DNA of 50,979 bases from Rhizobacter sp. (GTDB lineage Bacteria; Pseudomonadota; Gammaproteobacteria; Burkholderiales; Burkholderiaceae_C): the NCBI RefSeq assembly GCF_018780185.1, contig NZ_JADMJX010000100.1, positions 1-50,979 on the forward strand, given 5' to 3'. The position numbers and the translations under genes are program-made. How positions within the stretch are numbered: position 1 is the stretch's first letter; the number at the start of each line of letters is the position of its first letter. The notes under the pieces were generated by a model that was not told where the DNA came from, made no database searches, and worked only from the letters and a program-made list of their open reading frames with translations. Shown here one piece after another: positions 42,414 to 50,979 of this stretch.

Positions 42414-43613
42414 CTATCGCAGCGTCAGCTCGCCGGAGCAGCCGGTGACGGTCGCGTTGTAGGCCGTTGCTCCGGCAAGGCGCCGTTGTTCGCGCATGAC
42501 GTTGCAGCTGAGCGAGATGGTGCGTGTGGGCAGGTAGCTCACCGCCAGCGAGTAGCCTCGGGTGGTGTCGTCCGTCGAGTCGCTGGAGCTGCCGTCGCGC
42601 TGGCGAACGTTGGCGCGAAGAGAGGTCTTGCCCGTGAGCGTGTACCTTGCGTCCAGGCTCAGGCTGTTGCTGATCCGGTTCCTGTCGGCCTGCAAGGCGG
42701 TCGTGCCGCCAGGCGCGGTGCCGAGAAAGGTGGTTTCGGTGCCGGTGTCGCGGCTCAGCGAGGTCGTGAAGTTCAGCCTGCTGGTGGGAGCGTAGTCCCA
42801 GCTGAGCGTACCGGTGGTCTCGGAGAGTTCTCCGATGGTGGCCAGCGAGCGGGTCTCTCGGGTGGCGCTGATGCGGGCATTGACGGTGCTGAAAGCGCTG
42901 GGCCGCCAGGCTGCCGTGAAGTCGATGTCTCGGCGCTTCAGCTCGTCGGCACGTGGTGGCGTCGGCGCAAACTCGGGGGTGGTGCCCTTGGTCGAGCGAG
43001 CACCGACACCCAGTGTGAGTTTGGTGCCAACAATCCAGTTCACACCTGCGTTGACGGTGTCTTGAGAGTAGTTGCGGTTGGACAAGAGGGGGTTCTTGTA
43101 GTCCAGCCGGCGGTGTGCATAACCTGCCTCTAGCGCGAGAAACGACGCCAAGCCGTAGCGCACCGAGGCGTTGTACTCCTCAGTCACCTGGTCACTCACC
43201 GAGGCTGCACCGCCAGTGGTTCCGAGATCCGCGAGACTGTTGCGAGTGGCGAATCTCAGGACCCCCGAAAGAAAACCGATGGTCTCCCAGTCGAGTTCGG
43301 CCGTCGCGGCATAGCTCTTGTTGTTGAGGCGGTCGTCGGAGTTGTAGCGATTGGTCTGAGCCGAAGCGTCGGCGAAGAAACGCTGGCGACCAAAACGCTG
43401 ATCCACACCGACCAGCACACCCGTGCTGGAGATCGTCTCGCTGACTTCGTTGTCGAGCGTGCGGTACACGTTGGAGTCGTGCGTGAACGCCTGGCTCACG
43501 CCGATGTAGTAGGGGCTGCGCTCCTGAGCCACGGCGCCGGTGGCTGCCAGCGAACAGGTCACGGCCAGAAGCGGCAGGCAGAAGCGGCGGTGAGCGCGGT
43601 GGCGTTGTGGCAT
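42414..43613 (-). CDS. EpsL-like outer-membrane beta-barrel protein
   Basis: Signal peptide FCLPLLAVTCSLAATGAVAQ; AFTHDSNVYRT; many alternating hydrophobic strands (SLSLDARYTLTGKTSLRANVRQRDGSS). Confidence 0.7.
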   Translation of the reverse strand: MPQRHRAHRRFCLPLLAVTCSLAATGAVAQERSPYYIGVSQAFTHDSNVYRTLDNEVSETISSTGVLVGVDQRFGRQRFFADASAQTNRYNSDDRLNNKSYAATAELDWETIGFLSGVLRFATRNSLADLGTTGGAASVSDQVTEEYNASVRYGLASFLALEAGYAHRRLDYKNPLLSNRNYSQDTVNAGVNWIVGTKLTLGVGARSTKGTTPEFAPTPPRADELKRRDIDFTAAWRPSAFSTVNARISATRETRSLATIGELSETTGTLSWDYAPTSRLNFTTSLSRDTGTETTFLGTAPGGTTALQADRNRISNSLSLDARYTLTGKTSLRANVRQRDGSSSDSTDDTTRGYSLAVSYLPTRTISLSCNVMREQRRLAGATAYNATVTGCSGELTLR

Positions 43614-43666
43614 GCGGTGTCCTGGAGTGGGTTGGCTGCGGTCGCCGGGAAGCAGCGTGGTGCCGC

Positions 43667-45079
43667 TCAGTAAGCGTTGCGGTCGAAGAACACCAGCCGG
43701 ATGGTACGCACAATGATCTGCAAGTCGAGCCCGAGTGACCAGTTGCGCAGGTATTCGAGGTCGTACTCGACCCGTGCCTGCATCTTGGCCACCGTGTCGG
43801 TCTCGCCGCGCTGGCCGTTCACCTGGGCCCAGCCGGTGATGCCGGGCTTGACCTTGTGGCGAACCATGTACGCCTTGACGATGCGGCGGTATTCCTCGTT
43901 GTGCGCGATGGCGTGCGGGCGGGGGCCGACGATGCTCATGCGGCCTTGCAGCACGTTGAAGAACTGCGGCAGCTCATCAAGCGAGGTGCGGCGAATGAAC
44001 GCGCCGAAGGGTGTGATGCGCGCGTCGCCCTTGGTCGCCTGCCTGACCACCGGGCCGTTGTCTTGCGAGGTCATCGAGCGGAACTTGTAGACCGTGATGT
44101 CTTCGCCGTCGAGCCCGGTGCGGCGCTGCCTGAAGATCACCGGGCCCGGCGAGCTCATCTTGACGCCAATGGCAATCGCCAGCAGCAGCGGCGAGATCAG
44201 CAGCAAGATGATCGAGGCCAAGACGACGTCGCTGACACGCTTGACGAGCTCGTTGGTGCCGGTGAAGGGTGTTTCACAAATGCCCACCACCGGCAGGCCG
44301 TTCATGTCTTGCAGCCGGCCCTGGATGATGCTGATGCCGAACACGTCGGGCACGAAGAAAAGCGAGGCGGTGGTGTCTTGCATCTGCTCCAGCAGCTCGA
44401 CGATGCGAGGCTGCGAGCCGAGCGGCAGCGTGATGAAAACCTCGCGGATCGACTGGCGGCGGATGCAGTCGGCCACGTCTTTCAACCCGCCCAGCACCTG
44501 CTCCATGGCCAGGCCGTCGACCCGCGCATCGGCGCGGTCATCGAAGTAGCCGACGAAGTCGATGCCCTCGTCTTCGCTCGCGGTCAGCGCGCGAGCCACC
44601 TTCACGCCCAGCGGGCCGGCACCCACCACGATGGCGCGGCGCCGTGCTTCAGGGAGCGCCGCCTGGCGGCGCACCACGCGCCGGCCGATCCACACCGCGG
44701 CCCATTGAGCCACCGGGGTCAGGAAGATCCAGATGATGACTGCGGTTTGGTCGAAGTAGTCGATGCTGCGGGTGACATAGCCGCACAGCAGCAGCACGCC
44801 GATCAACACCACCCACGACGAAATGATGTCGACGCCGGCCGCCACCATGTTCTGGCGGAAGCGGTTGCGCCCGGGGAAGGTGAGTGCAAAGACCAGCAGG
44901 CACAGGACGAGCTCGGGTCGCCCCACCATGGTGTCGAGGTACAGGTTGGCACCCAGGAAGGTGATGACCGTGATCGCCGGCTCCATGAACGCAGCCATCA
45001 GCGACGTCACCGACTGGGGGGCGCTGTAGAAGGTTCTCTTGTAAGGGCGTTCTTCGAACATCGCGATGGGGTGGTCCAC
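43667..45079 (-). CDS. Undecaprenyl-phosphate glucose phosphotransferase (WcaJ-like)
   Basis: SDVVLASIILLLISPLLLAIAIGVKMSSPGPVIFRQRRTGLDGEDITVYKFRSM, GAFIRRTSLDELPQFFNVLQGRMSIVGPRPHA, KPGITGWAQVNGQRGETDT. Confidence 0.95.
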   Translation of the reverse strand: MDHPIAMFEERPYKRTFYSAPQSVTSLMAAFMEPAITVITFLGANLYLDTMVGRPELVLCLLVFALTFPGRNRFRQNMVAAGVDIISSWVVLIGVLLLCGYVTRSIDYFDQTAVIIWIFLTPVAQWAAVWIGRRVVRRQAALPEARRRAIVVGAGPLGVKVARALTASEDEGIDFVGYFDDRADARVDGLAMEQVLGGLKDVADCIRRQSIREVFITLPLGSQPRIVELLEQMQDTTASLFFVPDVFGISIIQGRLQDMNGLPVVGICETPFTGTNELVKRVSDVVLASIILLLISPLLLAIAIGVKMSSPGPVIFRQRRTGLDGEDITVYKFRSMTSQDNGPVVRQATKGDARITPFGAFIRRTSLDELPQFFNVLQGRMSIVGPRPHAIAHNEEYRRIVKAYMVRHKVKPGITGWAQVNGQRGETDTVAKMQARVEYDLEYLRNWSLGLDLQIIVRTIRLVFFDRNAY

Positions 45080-45396
45080 GGGGCGCTGTCCTCCATGAGT
45101 GACAGATTGCTGGCAATGCCGCTGCAGCGGGTGTGCCGGAACTCGATTTGTCAGAGCGCTACACCAGGCGGATTCGGTGATGACTCAAGACGTAAAAACG
45201 GGCTCATGCAACGCGTGGATTCTCACTCAAGAAGGTCACCGGACCAGACCCGCATGTGTGGGGGGAGCCTGTGTTCTAGGGGCCGGGAATGCGGGCATGC
45301 GTCACGCTTTTCGGAGGGCTGCGTGCGCGAAAGCATGTGCGGGGAAGCTCCGGTTGGGGCCAACGGTGCCGAGATCGTGCCGCCTACAATTCCACG

Positions 45397-45930
45397 ATGG
45401 CAAATGCATTCAATCCGGGTATCACCGCCGCGCTGGGCTCCGCAGCCATGGAGCGCATCACCTTGTTGCTCAACCACGTGATCGCGGCCGAACCGGTGGC
45501 CACCGAACGTTTGCGCCTGCACAGCGGCCGCAGCATCCAGTTGCAGTGGACGGGTTGGCCGAGCCTGCTGCCTGCGCCGCCCGTGGTCGCATTCACCATC
45601 ACGCCGGCAGGGCTGTTGGAGTGGTGCGGCGAGCAGCCCCCCGCCCAGCCTGACCTGCGGGTGACGATCGATGCGTCGAACCCCTTGCGCCTGGTCGGGC
45701 AATGGCTGTCGGGCGAGCGCCCGAAGGTCGGCATCGAAGGCGACTCGGCACTGGCCACCGACGTGAGCTGGCTGATCGACAACCTGCGCTGGGACATCGA
45801 GGACGACGTCGCACGCATCATCGGGCAAGCGCCGGCACATGAGCTGGCCCGTGCGGCCTCGGCTCTCGGTGCCGGCCTGCGCGAAGCGGTGCGCGCGCTG
45901 CAAGGGCTGATGGCACGCGGCCCGCAATGA
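45397..45930 (+). CDS. ubiJ: SCP2-domain protein, ubiquinone biosynthesis accessory factor UbiJ-like
   Basis: [49 protein letters not shown]; directly upstream of ubiB. Confidence 0.8.
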   Translation: MANAFNPGITAALGSAAMERITLLLNHVIAAEPVATERLRLHSGRSIQLQWTGWPSLLPAPPVVAFTITPAGLLEWCGEQPPAQPDLRVTIDASNPLRLVGQWLSGERPKVGIEGDSALATDVSWLIDNLRWDIEDDVARIIGQAPAHELARAASALGAGLREAVRALQGLMARGPQ

Positions 45931-47480
45931 GGCACATCGCCCGGCTGCTTGTCATTGTCTTCACCGTCCTGCGCTTCGGCCTGGACGAGTTGGCGCTGTC
46001 GGGCTTCCGCCAGCGCTGGGTGCGCCTGCTGGTGCGCTTGATGACGCTCGGGCGCAATCTCGATGCGCCGCCCGGTCGCCGCCTGCGCGAGGCCCTGGAG
46101 CGGCTGGGGCCGATCTTCGTCAAGTTCGGGCAGGTGCTGTCCACCCGGCGTGACCTGCTGCCGCCCGAGGTGGCCGACGAGCTGGCCAAGCTGCAAGACA
46201 ACGTGCCGCCGTTCCCGGCTGCCGTGGCACGCGCCCTGGTGGAGAAGGCCTACGGCCGGTCGATCGAGACGGTGTTTGCGAGCTTCGAGGCCGAGCCCGT
46301 GGCCAGCGCGTCGATCGCGCAGGTGCACTTTGCGGTGCTGAAAGACGGCCGCGAGGTGGCGGTGAAGGTGCTGCGCCCCGGCATGCTGGCGGTGATCGAC
46401 GACGACCTCTCGCTCTTGCGCACCCTGGCGCGCTGGGTCGAGCGCCTGTCGGCCGATGGCAAGCGCCTGAAGCCGCGCGAGGTGGTGGCCGAGTTCGACA
46501 ACTACCTGCACGACGAGCTCGACCTGGTGCGCGAAGCCGCCAATGCCGCCCAGCTGCGGCGCAACATGAGCGGCCTGAACCTGATCATGGTGCCGGAGAT
46601 GGTCTGGGACCTGTGCACCCAGAGCGTGATCGTGATGGAGCGCATGAAAGGCGTGCCCATCAGCCAGACGCAGCGCCTGCGCGACGCCGGGGTCGACATC
46701 CCCAAGCTCGCCCGCGACGGCGTGACCATCTTCTTCACCCAGGTGTTCCGCGACGGCTTCTTTCACGCCGACATGCACCCGGGCAACATCCAGGTGAGCC
46801 TGGCACCAGGCACTTTCGGTCGCTACATCGCGCTCGATTTCGGCATCGTGGGCACGCTCACCGAGTTCGACAAGGAATACCTGGCGCAGAACTTCATCGC
46901 CTTCTTCCGGCGTGACTACAAGCGGGTTGCCGAGCTGCATGTGGAGTCGGGCTGGGTGCCGCCCAACACGCGCATCGACGAGCTGGAGGGCGCCATCCGT
47001 GCTGTCTGCGAACCGCATTTCGACCGCCCGCTGAAAGACATCTCGCTCGGGCAGGTGCTGCTGCGGCTGTTCCAGACCTCGCGCCGTTTCAACGTCGAGA
47101 TTCAGCCGCAACTCGTGCTGCTGCAAAAGACCTTGCTCAACGTCGAAGGCCTGGGCCGCCAACTCGACCCCGAGCTCGACCTGTGGAACACCGCCAAGCC
47201 GTTTCTTGAGCGGTGGATGAACGAGCAGGTCGGTTGGCGCGGCCTGGTCGAGCGCCTCAAGAAAGAGGCGCCGCACTACGCCCAGCTGCTGCCCGAGCTG
47301 CCGCGGCTCGTGCACCAGGCGCTGCAGCCCGGCCGCAGCGGTCTCGAACCGCAGTTGCTGCAGGCGCTGCTCGCCGAGCAGCGCCGCACCAATCGCCTGC
47401 TGCGCTCCGTGCTGTGGGTGGGGGTGGGTTTCGTGCTCGGCCTGGTGACGACGATGATCCTGCTGCGCCCCGGTTACTGA
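45927..47480 (+). CDS. ubiB: Ubiquinone biosynthesis protein UbiB (ABC1 family)
   Basis: [71 protein letters not shown]. Confidence 0.96.
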   Translation: MRHIARLLVIVFTVLRFGLDELALSGFRQRWVRLLVRLMTLGRNLDAPPGRRLREALERLGPIFVKFGQVLSTRRDLLPPEVADELAKLQDNVPPFPAAVARALVEKAYGRSIETVFASFEAEPVASASIAQVHFAVLKDGREVAVKVLRPGMLAVIDDDLSLLRTLARWVERLSADGKRLKPREVVAEFDNYLHDELDLVREAANAAQLRRNMSGLNLIMVPEMVWDLCTQSVIVMERMKGVPISQTQRLRDAGVDIPKLARDGVTIFFTQVFRDGFFHADMHPGNIQVSLAPGTFGRYIALDFGIVGTLTEFDKEYLAQNFIAFFRRDYKRVAELHVESGWVPPNTRIDELEGAIRAVCEPHFDRPLKDISLGQVLLRLFQTSRRFNVEIQPQLVLLQKTLLNVEGLGRQLDPELDLWNTAKPFLERWMNEQVGWRGLVERLKKEAPHYAQLLPELPRLVHQALQPGRSGLEPQLLQALLAEQRRTNRLLRSVLWVGVGFVLGLVTTMILLRPGY

Positions 47481-47484
47481 TCTC

Positions 47485-48618
47485 TCAGCGGTTGGCCTTG
47501 AAGTTGGTGAAGGTGCGTGTCTGCACGCGGCGGATGTCTTGCGGCAGGCTGTCGGGTGCGGTCATTCCGGCCAGGTCCTTGGCACTGAGGAAGATCGACT
47601 TGTTCTCGGCCACATCCTTGGCCACAAACTTCAGCGAGGCCTTGTTCGGGTTGGCATAGAACACCTTGTTGGTGAGCGAGGCATGCACTTCCGGGCGCAG
47701 GATGTAGTTGATGAACAGGTGGGCGTTCTTCGGGTGCTTGGCATCGGCGGGGATGGCCATCGTGTCGAAGAACAGGGTGGAGCCGCTCGGCGGCACCAGC
47801 GCTTCGATGATGTGGCCGTTCTTGGCCTGCAGGGCGCGCGAGCGGGCGATGTTGATGTCGCCTGAATAGCCCATTACGGCGCAGAGGGCACCACCGGCCA
47901 GTTCATCGATATAGCCTGACGATGAGAAGCGGGTCACGTAAGGGCGCACCTTCTTCAGCATCTCGCCGGCTGCAGGGTAGTCAGCGGCGGTGCGGCTGAA
48001 GGCGGGCTTGCCCACGTGCAGCATCGCCACCGGCAAGACTTCCGAGGCCGAGTCGAGGAAGTTGACGCCGCAGCTCTTCAGCTTGGCCGCGTACTTGGGG
48101 TCGAACAGCAACGACCACGGGTTTTGCGGCATGGGCATGTCGCCCAGGGCTTTCTTCACCTTGTTGACATTGATGCCCACGGTGACGTAGCCCCACAGCC
48201 AGTCGACCAGGTACTGGTTGCCCGGGTCGACCTTGGCCATCTGCTCCAGGATCGCCGGGTCGAGGTTGCCCCAGTTGGTGAGCAGCGAACGATCGAGTTT
48301 GCGGAAGAGGTTGGCCTCGATCTGCTGCTTGGCAAAGTGCGCGCCGGGCACCACGATGTCGTAGCCCGTCTTCCCCGCCACCAGCTTGGTGTGCAGGATC
48401 TCGTTGCTGTCGTAGTTGTCGTAGTTGACCTTGATGCCGGTTTCTTTCTCGAAGTTCTTGATCGTGTCTTCGGCGATGTAGTCCGACCAGTTGTAGATGT
48501 TCAGGACCTTGGCCTCCGGTGCCGCGGCGTCGGCGGCGCGGGCTGTGCCGGCAACAGACAGCCCGAGCAAGAGGGTGCTGGCAATGGACACGAGGCGTTG
48601 GGCGGTGATGCGGATCAC
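47485..48618 (-). CDS. Polyamine ABC transporter substrate-binding protein (PotD/PotF-like)
   Basis: VLNIYNWSDYIAEDTIKNFEKETGIKVNYDNYDSNEILHTKLVAGKTGYDIVVPG. Confidence 0.95.
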   Translation of the reverse strand: MIRITAQRLVSIASTLLLGLSVAGTARAADAAAPEAKVLNIYNWSDYIAEDTIKNFEKETGIKVNYDNYDSNEILHTKLVAGKTGYDIVVPGAHFAKQQIEANLFRKLDRSLLTNWGNLDPAILEQMAKVDPGNQYLVDWLWGYVTVGINVNKVKKALGDMPMPQNPWSLLFDPKYAAKLKSCGVNFLDSASEVLPVAMLHVGKPAFSRTAADYPAAGEMLKKVRPYVTRFSSSGYIDELAGGALCAVMGYSGDINIARSRALQAKNGHIIEALVPPSGSTLFFDTMAIPADAKHPKNAHLFINYILRPEVHASLTNKVFYANPNKASLKFVAKDVAENKSIFLSAKDLAGMTAPDSLPQDIRRVQTRTFTNFKANR

Positions 48619-48652
48619 GTGAAGCTCCTTGTGGGTACGGTGGCGTGGTGAA

Positions 48653-48715
48653 CAACAATTATTCCAGAGGCTGCGGCGTCGCCCGGCGAAACGCCCAGGC
48701 CACGTATAATTGTTG
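48653..48715. promoter_or_regulatory. Divergent promoter region with inverted CAACAATTAT ... ATAATTGTTG
   Basis: 10-bp exact arms (48653-48662 and 48706-48715) between divergent potF-like and fmdB-like genes; TATAAT at 48705-48710. Confidence 0.5.
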
Positions 48716-48744
48716 GTTTTCCGTTTTGAATCAAAGGCTTAGCC

Positions 48745-49110
48745 ATGCCCATCTACGCCTATCGGTGTGAGGCCTGCGGCCACGCCAAGGACGTGCTGCA
48801 AAAAATTTCGGACCCGGTGCTGACCGACTGCCCGGCCTGCGGTGCGCCGGCGTTCAAGAAGCAGGTGACCGCAGCCGGCTTTCAGCTCAAGGGTTCGGGC
48901 TGGTACGTGACCGATTTCCGTGGTGGCACCCCGGCCGCCGGCGAGCCCGCCAAGCCGGGAGCCACGGCCAAGCCCGACGCATCGAGTGGCAGCGAAGCCG
49001 CGCCGTCGGCCGCGCCTGCCGCTTCGTCGTCAGCGGCCCCAGCGGCCAGCGCTCCTGCGGCCGCCCCAGCGCCGGCCACGGGCGGCTCGTCGTCGTCGGG
49101 TGGCCAGTGA
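48745..49110 (+). CDS. FmdB family zinc-ribbon protein with Ala/Pro/Ser-rich tail
   Basis: MPIYAYRCEACGHAKDVLQKISDPVLTDCPACGAPAFKKQVTAAGFQLKGSGWYVTDFR. Confidence 0.93.
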   Translation: MPIYAYRCEACGHAKDVLQKISDPVLTDCPACGAPAFKKQVTAAGFQLKGSGWYVTDFRGGTPAAGEPAKPGATAKPDASSGSEAAPSAAPAASSSAAPAASAPAAAPAPATGGSSSSGGQ

Positions 49111-49138
49111 GCCCCGTGTCCACAACCCAAGGAACCTT

Positions 49139-49789
49139 GTGAAGAAATACTTGATCGCCGGCTTGCTGGTCTGGTTGCCGCTCGCCATCACGATCTGGGT
49201 GCTGCACTCGGTGCTGGGCCTGATGGACGACGTGTTCGGCAGCATCCTGTCGGCCTCGCAGGCAGTGCTGCCCGAGGGCGCACGCGAGTCGCTCGAAACC
49301 TTGCGCAAGATCCCCGGGCTCGGTGTGGTCGTGATGGTGGCCGGCTTGCTGCTCACCGGCGTGTTCGCGGCCAACATGGTTGGCCAGTGGGCGCTGCGCC
49401 AGGGGCATGTGCTGCTCAACAACATCCCCATCGTCAAGTCGATCTACAGCTCGGTCAAGCAGGTCTCCGACACCTTGTTCTCCAGCAGCGGCAACGCGTT
49501 TCGCGAAGCGGTGCTGGTGCAGTACCCGCGCAACGGGTCGTGGACGATTGCGTTCGTCACCGGCAAGCCGGGCGGCGAGGCGGCCATTCACTTGTCGGGC
49601 GACTATGTGAGCCTGTACGTGCCCACCACGCCCAACCCGACCTCGGGCTTCTTTTTGATGGTGCCGCGCCACGACGTGATCGCCTTGCAGATGAGCGTTG
49701 ACGAAGCCTTGAAGTACGTCATCTCCATGGGCGTGGTGGCACCGCCCGTTCATCAGGCGCCCGCCGAACCCCGAAATCAGCCGGGCTAG
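49139..49789 (+). CDS. DUF502 family membrane protein
   Basis: GTG start; KKYLIAGLLVWLPLAITIWVLHSVLGLMDD, NNIPIVKSIYSSVKQVSDTLFSSSGNAFREAVLVQYPR. Confidence 0.9.
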   Translation: MKKYLIAGLLVWLPLAITIWVLHSVLGLMDDVFGSILSASQAVLPEGARESLETLRKIPGLGVVVMVAGLLLTGVFAANMVGQWALRQGHVLLNNIPIVKSIYSSVKQVSDTLFSSSGNAFREAVLVQYPRNGSWTIAFVTGKPGGEAAIHLSGDYVSLYVPTTPNPTSGFFLMVPRHDVIALQMSVDEALKYVISMGVVAPPVHQAPAEPRNQPG

Positions 49790-49914
49790 GCGGTCAGGCA
49801 ACCGCCCAGCCCTGACGGCTTGAAAGACAGCCTTTCAGCGCCTACTCCTACACCGTGCTGGTGCGCCCGCGGGCAGCGCCGCACAATCTCCCCCGTTTCC
49901 GGAGTGACTACAAC

Positions 49915-50979
49915 ATGAGCAGAACAACCTATTGCGGCCTCGTCAGCGAAAAGCTGCTCGGCCAGACCGTCACCTTGATGGGCTGGGCCCATCGCCGCCG
50001 CGACCACGGCGGCGTGATCTTCATCGACCTGCGCGACCGCGAAGGCCTGGTGCAGATCGTCTGCGACCCCGACCGCGCCGAAACCTTCGGAATCGCCGAA
50101 GACGTGCGCAACGAGTTCTGCCTCAAGGTCATCGGCAAGGTGCGCCCGCGCCCCGCCGGCACCGAAAACGCCAACCTCACCAGCGGCAAGATCGAAGTGC
50201 TGTGCCACGAGCTCGAGGTGCTGAACCCGAGCGTCACGCCGCCGTTCCAGCTCGACGACGAGAACCTGTCTGAGACCACGCGCCTCACGCACCGCGTGCT
50301 CGACCTGCGCCGCCCCGCGATGCAGAAGAACATGATCCTGCGCTACCGCGTGGCGATGGAGGTGCGCAAGTTCCTCGATGCCAACGGCTTCATCGACATC
50401 GAGACGCCGATGCTCACCAAGAGCACGCCCGAGGGTGCGCGCGACTATCTCGTGCCCAGCCGCGTCAACGAAGGCATGTTCTTCGCGCTGCCGCAGTCGC
50501 CCCAGCTCTTCAAGCAGCTCTTGATGGTGGCCGGCTTCGACCGCTACTACCAGATCACCAAGTGCTTCCGCGACGAAGACCTGCGCGCTGATCGCCAGCC
50601 CGAGTTCACGCAGATCGATATCGAAACGAGCTTCCTCACCGAAGAAGAGATCCGCGGCATGTTCGAGGGCATGATCCGCACGGTCTTCCGCAGCACCATC
50701 GGTGTCGAGCTGCCCGGCTACCCGGTGATGACCTACGCGGACGCGATGCACCGCTTCGGCTCCGACAAGCCCGACCTGCGCGTCAAACTCGAGTTCACCG
50801 AACTGACCGACGTGATGAAGGACGTCGACTTCAAGGTCTTCTCCGGCCCCGCCAACGCCAAGGATGGCCGCGTGGTCGCGCTGCGCGTGCCGGGTGGCGG
50901 TGAGATGAGCCGCGGCGAGATCGACGCCTACACCGAGTTCGTGAAGATCTACGGCGCCAAGGGCCTGGCCTGGATCAAG
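49915..50979 (+). CDS. aspS: Aspartyl-tRNA synthetase, 3'-truncated by the window edge
   Basis: [49 protein letters not shown]..., [15 protein letters not shown]-type core ([49 protein letters not shown]); open to the window end. Confidence 0.96.
   Translation, partial: MSRTTYCGLVSEKLLGQTVTLMGWAHRRRDHGGVIFIDLRDREGLVQIVCDPDRAETFGIAEDVRNEFCLKVIGKVRPRPAGTENANLTSGKIEVLCHELEVLNPSVTPPFQLDDENLSETTRLTHRVLDLRRPAMQKNMILRYRVAMEVRKFLDANGFIDIETPMLTKSTPEGARDYLVPSRVNEGMFFALPQSPQLFKQLLMVAGFDRYYQITKCFRDEDLRADRQPEFTQIDIETSFLTEEEIRGMFEGMIRTVFRSTIGVELPGYPVMTYADAMHRFGSDKPDLRVKLEFTELTDVMKDVDFKVFSGPANAKDGRVVALRVPGGGEMSRGEIDAYTEFVKIYGAKGLAWIK

Noticed and set aside
45384-47315. 643-aa antisense ORF opposite ubiJ/ubiB
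   Set aside because: Mirror of conserved housekeeping genes; no motifs.

Overview
The window is high-GC proteobacterial DNA, probably Burkholderiales, judging by the ubiJ-ubiB ... fmdB-DUF502-aspS context at the right end. About 40 kb (3.9-45 kb) is a dense accessory biosynthetic locus that combines polyketide/non-ribosomal-type carrier-protein chemistry with exopolysaccharide/sugar genes. Segment (i), 3.9-20.2 kb (+): a one-module PKS (KS-AT-KR-DH-ACP-TE), a crotonyl-CoA carboxylase/reductase, two tandem GT2s, a GNAT-like protein, an AurF-like diiron oxygenase, a free ACP, a free adenylation enzyme, a WecB/TagA/CpsF GT, a polysaccharide deacetylase and another GT2. Segment (ii), 20.3-24 kb: SxtJ-like protein, DUF5989, carbamoyltransferase and SGNH hydrolase. 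Segment (iii), 24-28 kb: DUF1839, an aminoacyl-tRNA-synthetase-like amino acid:[carrier protein] ligase and an acyl-CoA-dehydrogenase-like protein (-), divergent from an AcpS-like PPTase and an atypical carrier protein (+). Segment (iv), 28-34 kb: GH2 glycosidase, fused double alpha/beta hydrolase and OafA-like acyltransferase. Segment (v), 34.4-42.3 kb: GDP-D-glycero-D-manno-heptose genes, GT4, epimerases and ManC-type enzyme. Segment (vi), 42.4-45.1 kb: EpsL-like outer-membrane beta-barrel protein and WcaJ-like initiating glycosyl-1-phosphate transferase. The most interesting hypothesis is that amino-acyl and branched-acyl groups built on carrier proteins are attached to a heptose-containing, carbamoylated glycan or glycolipid. 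No rRNA, tRNA, CRISPR array or transposase was recognised. All family assignments come from reading motifs in the translated ORFs; no searches were run.
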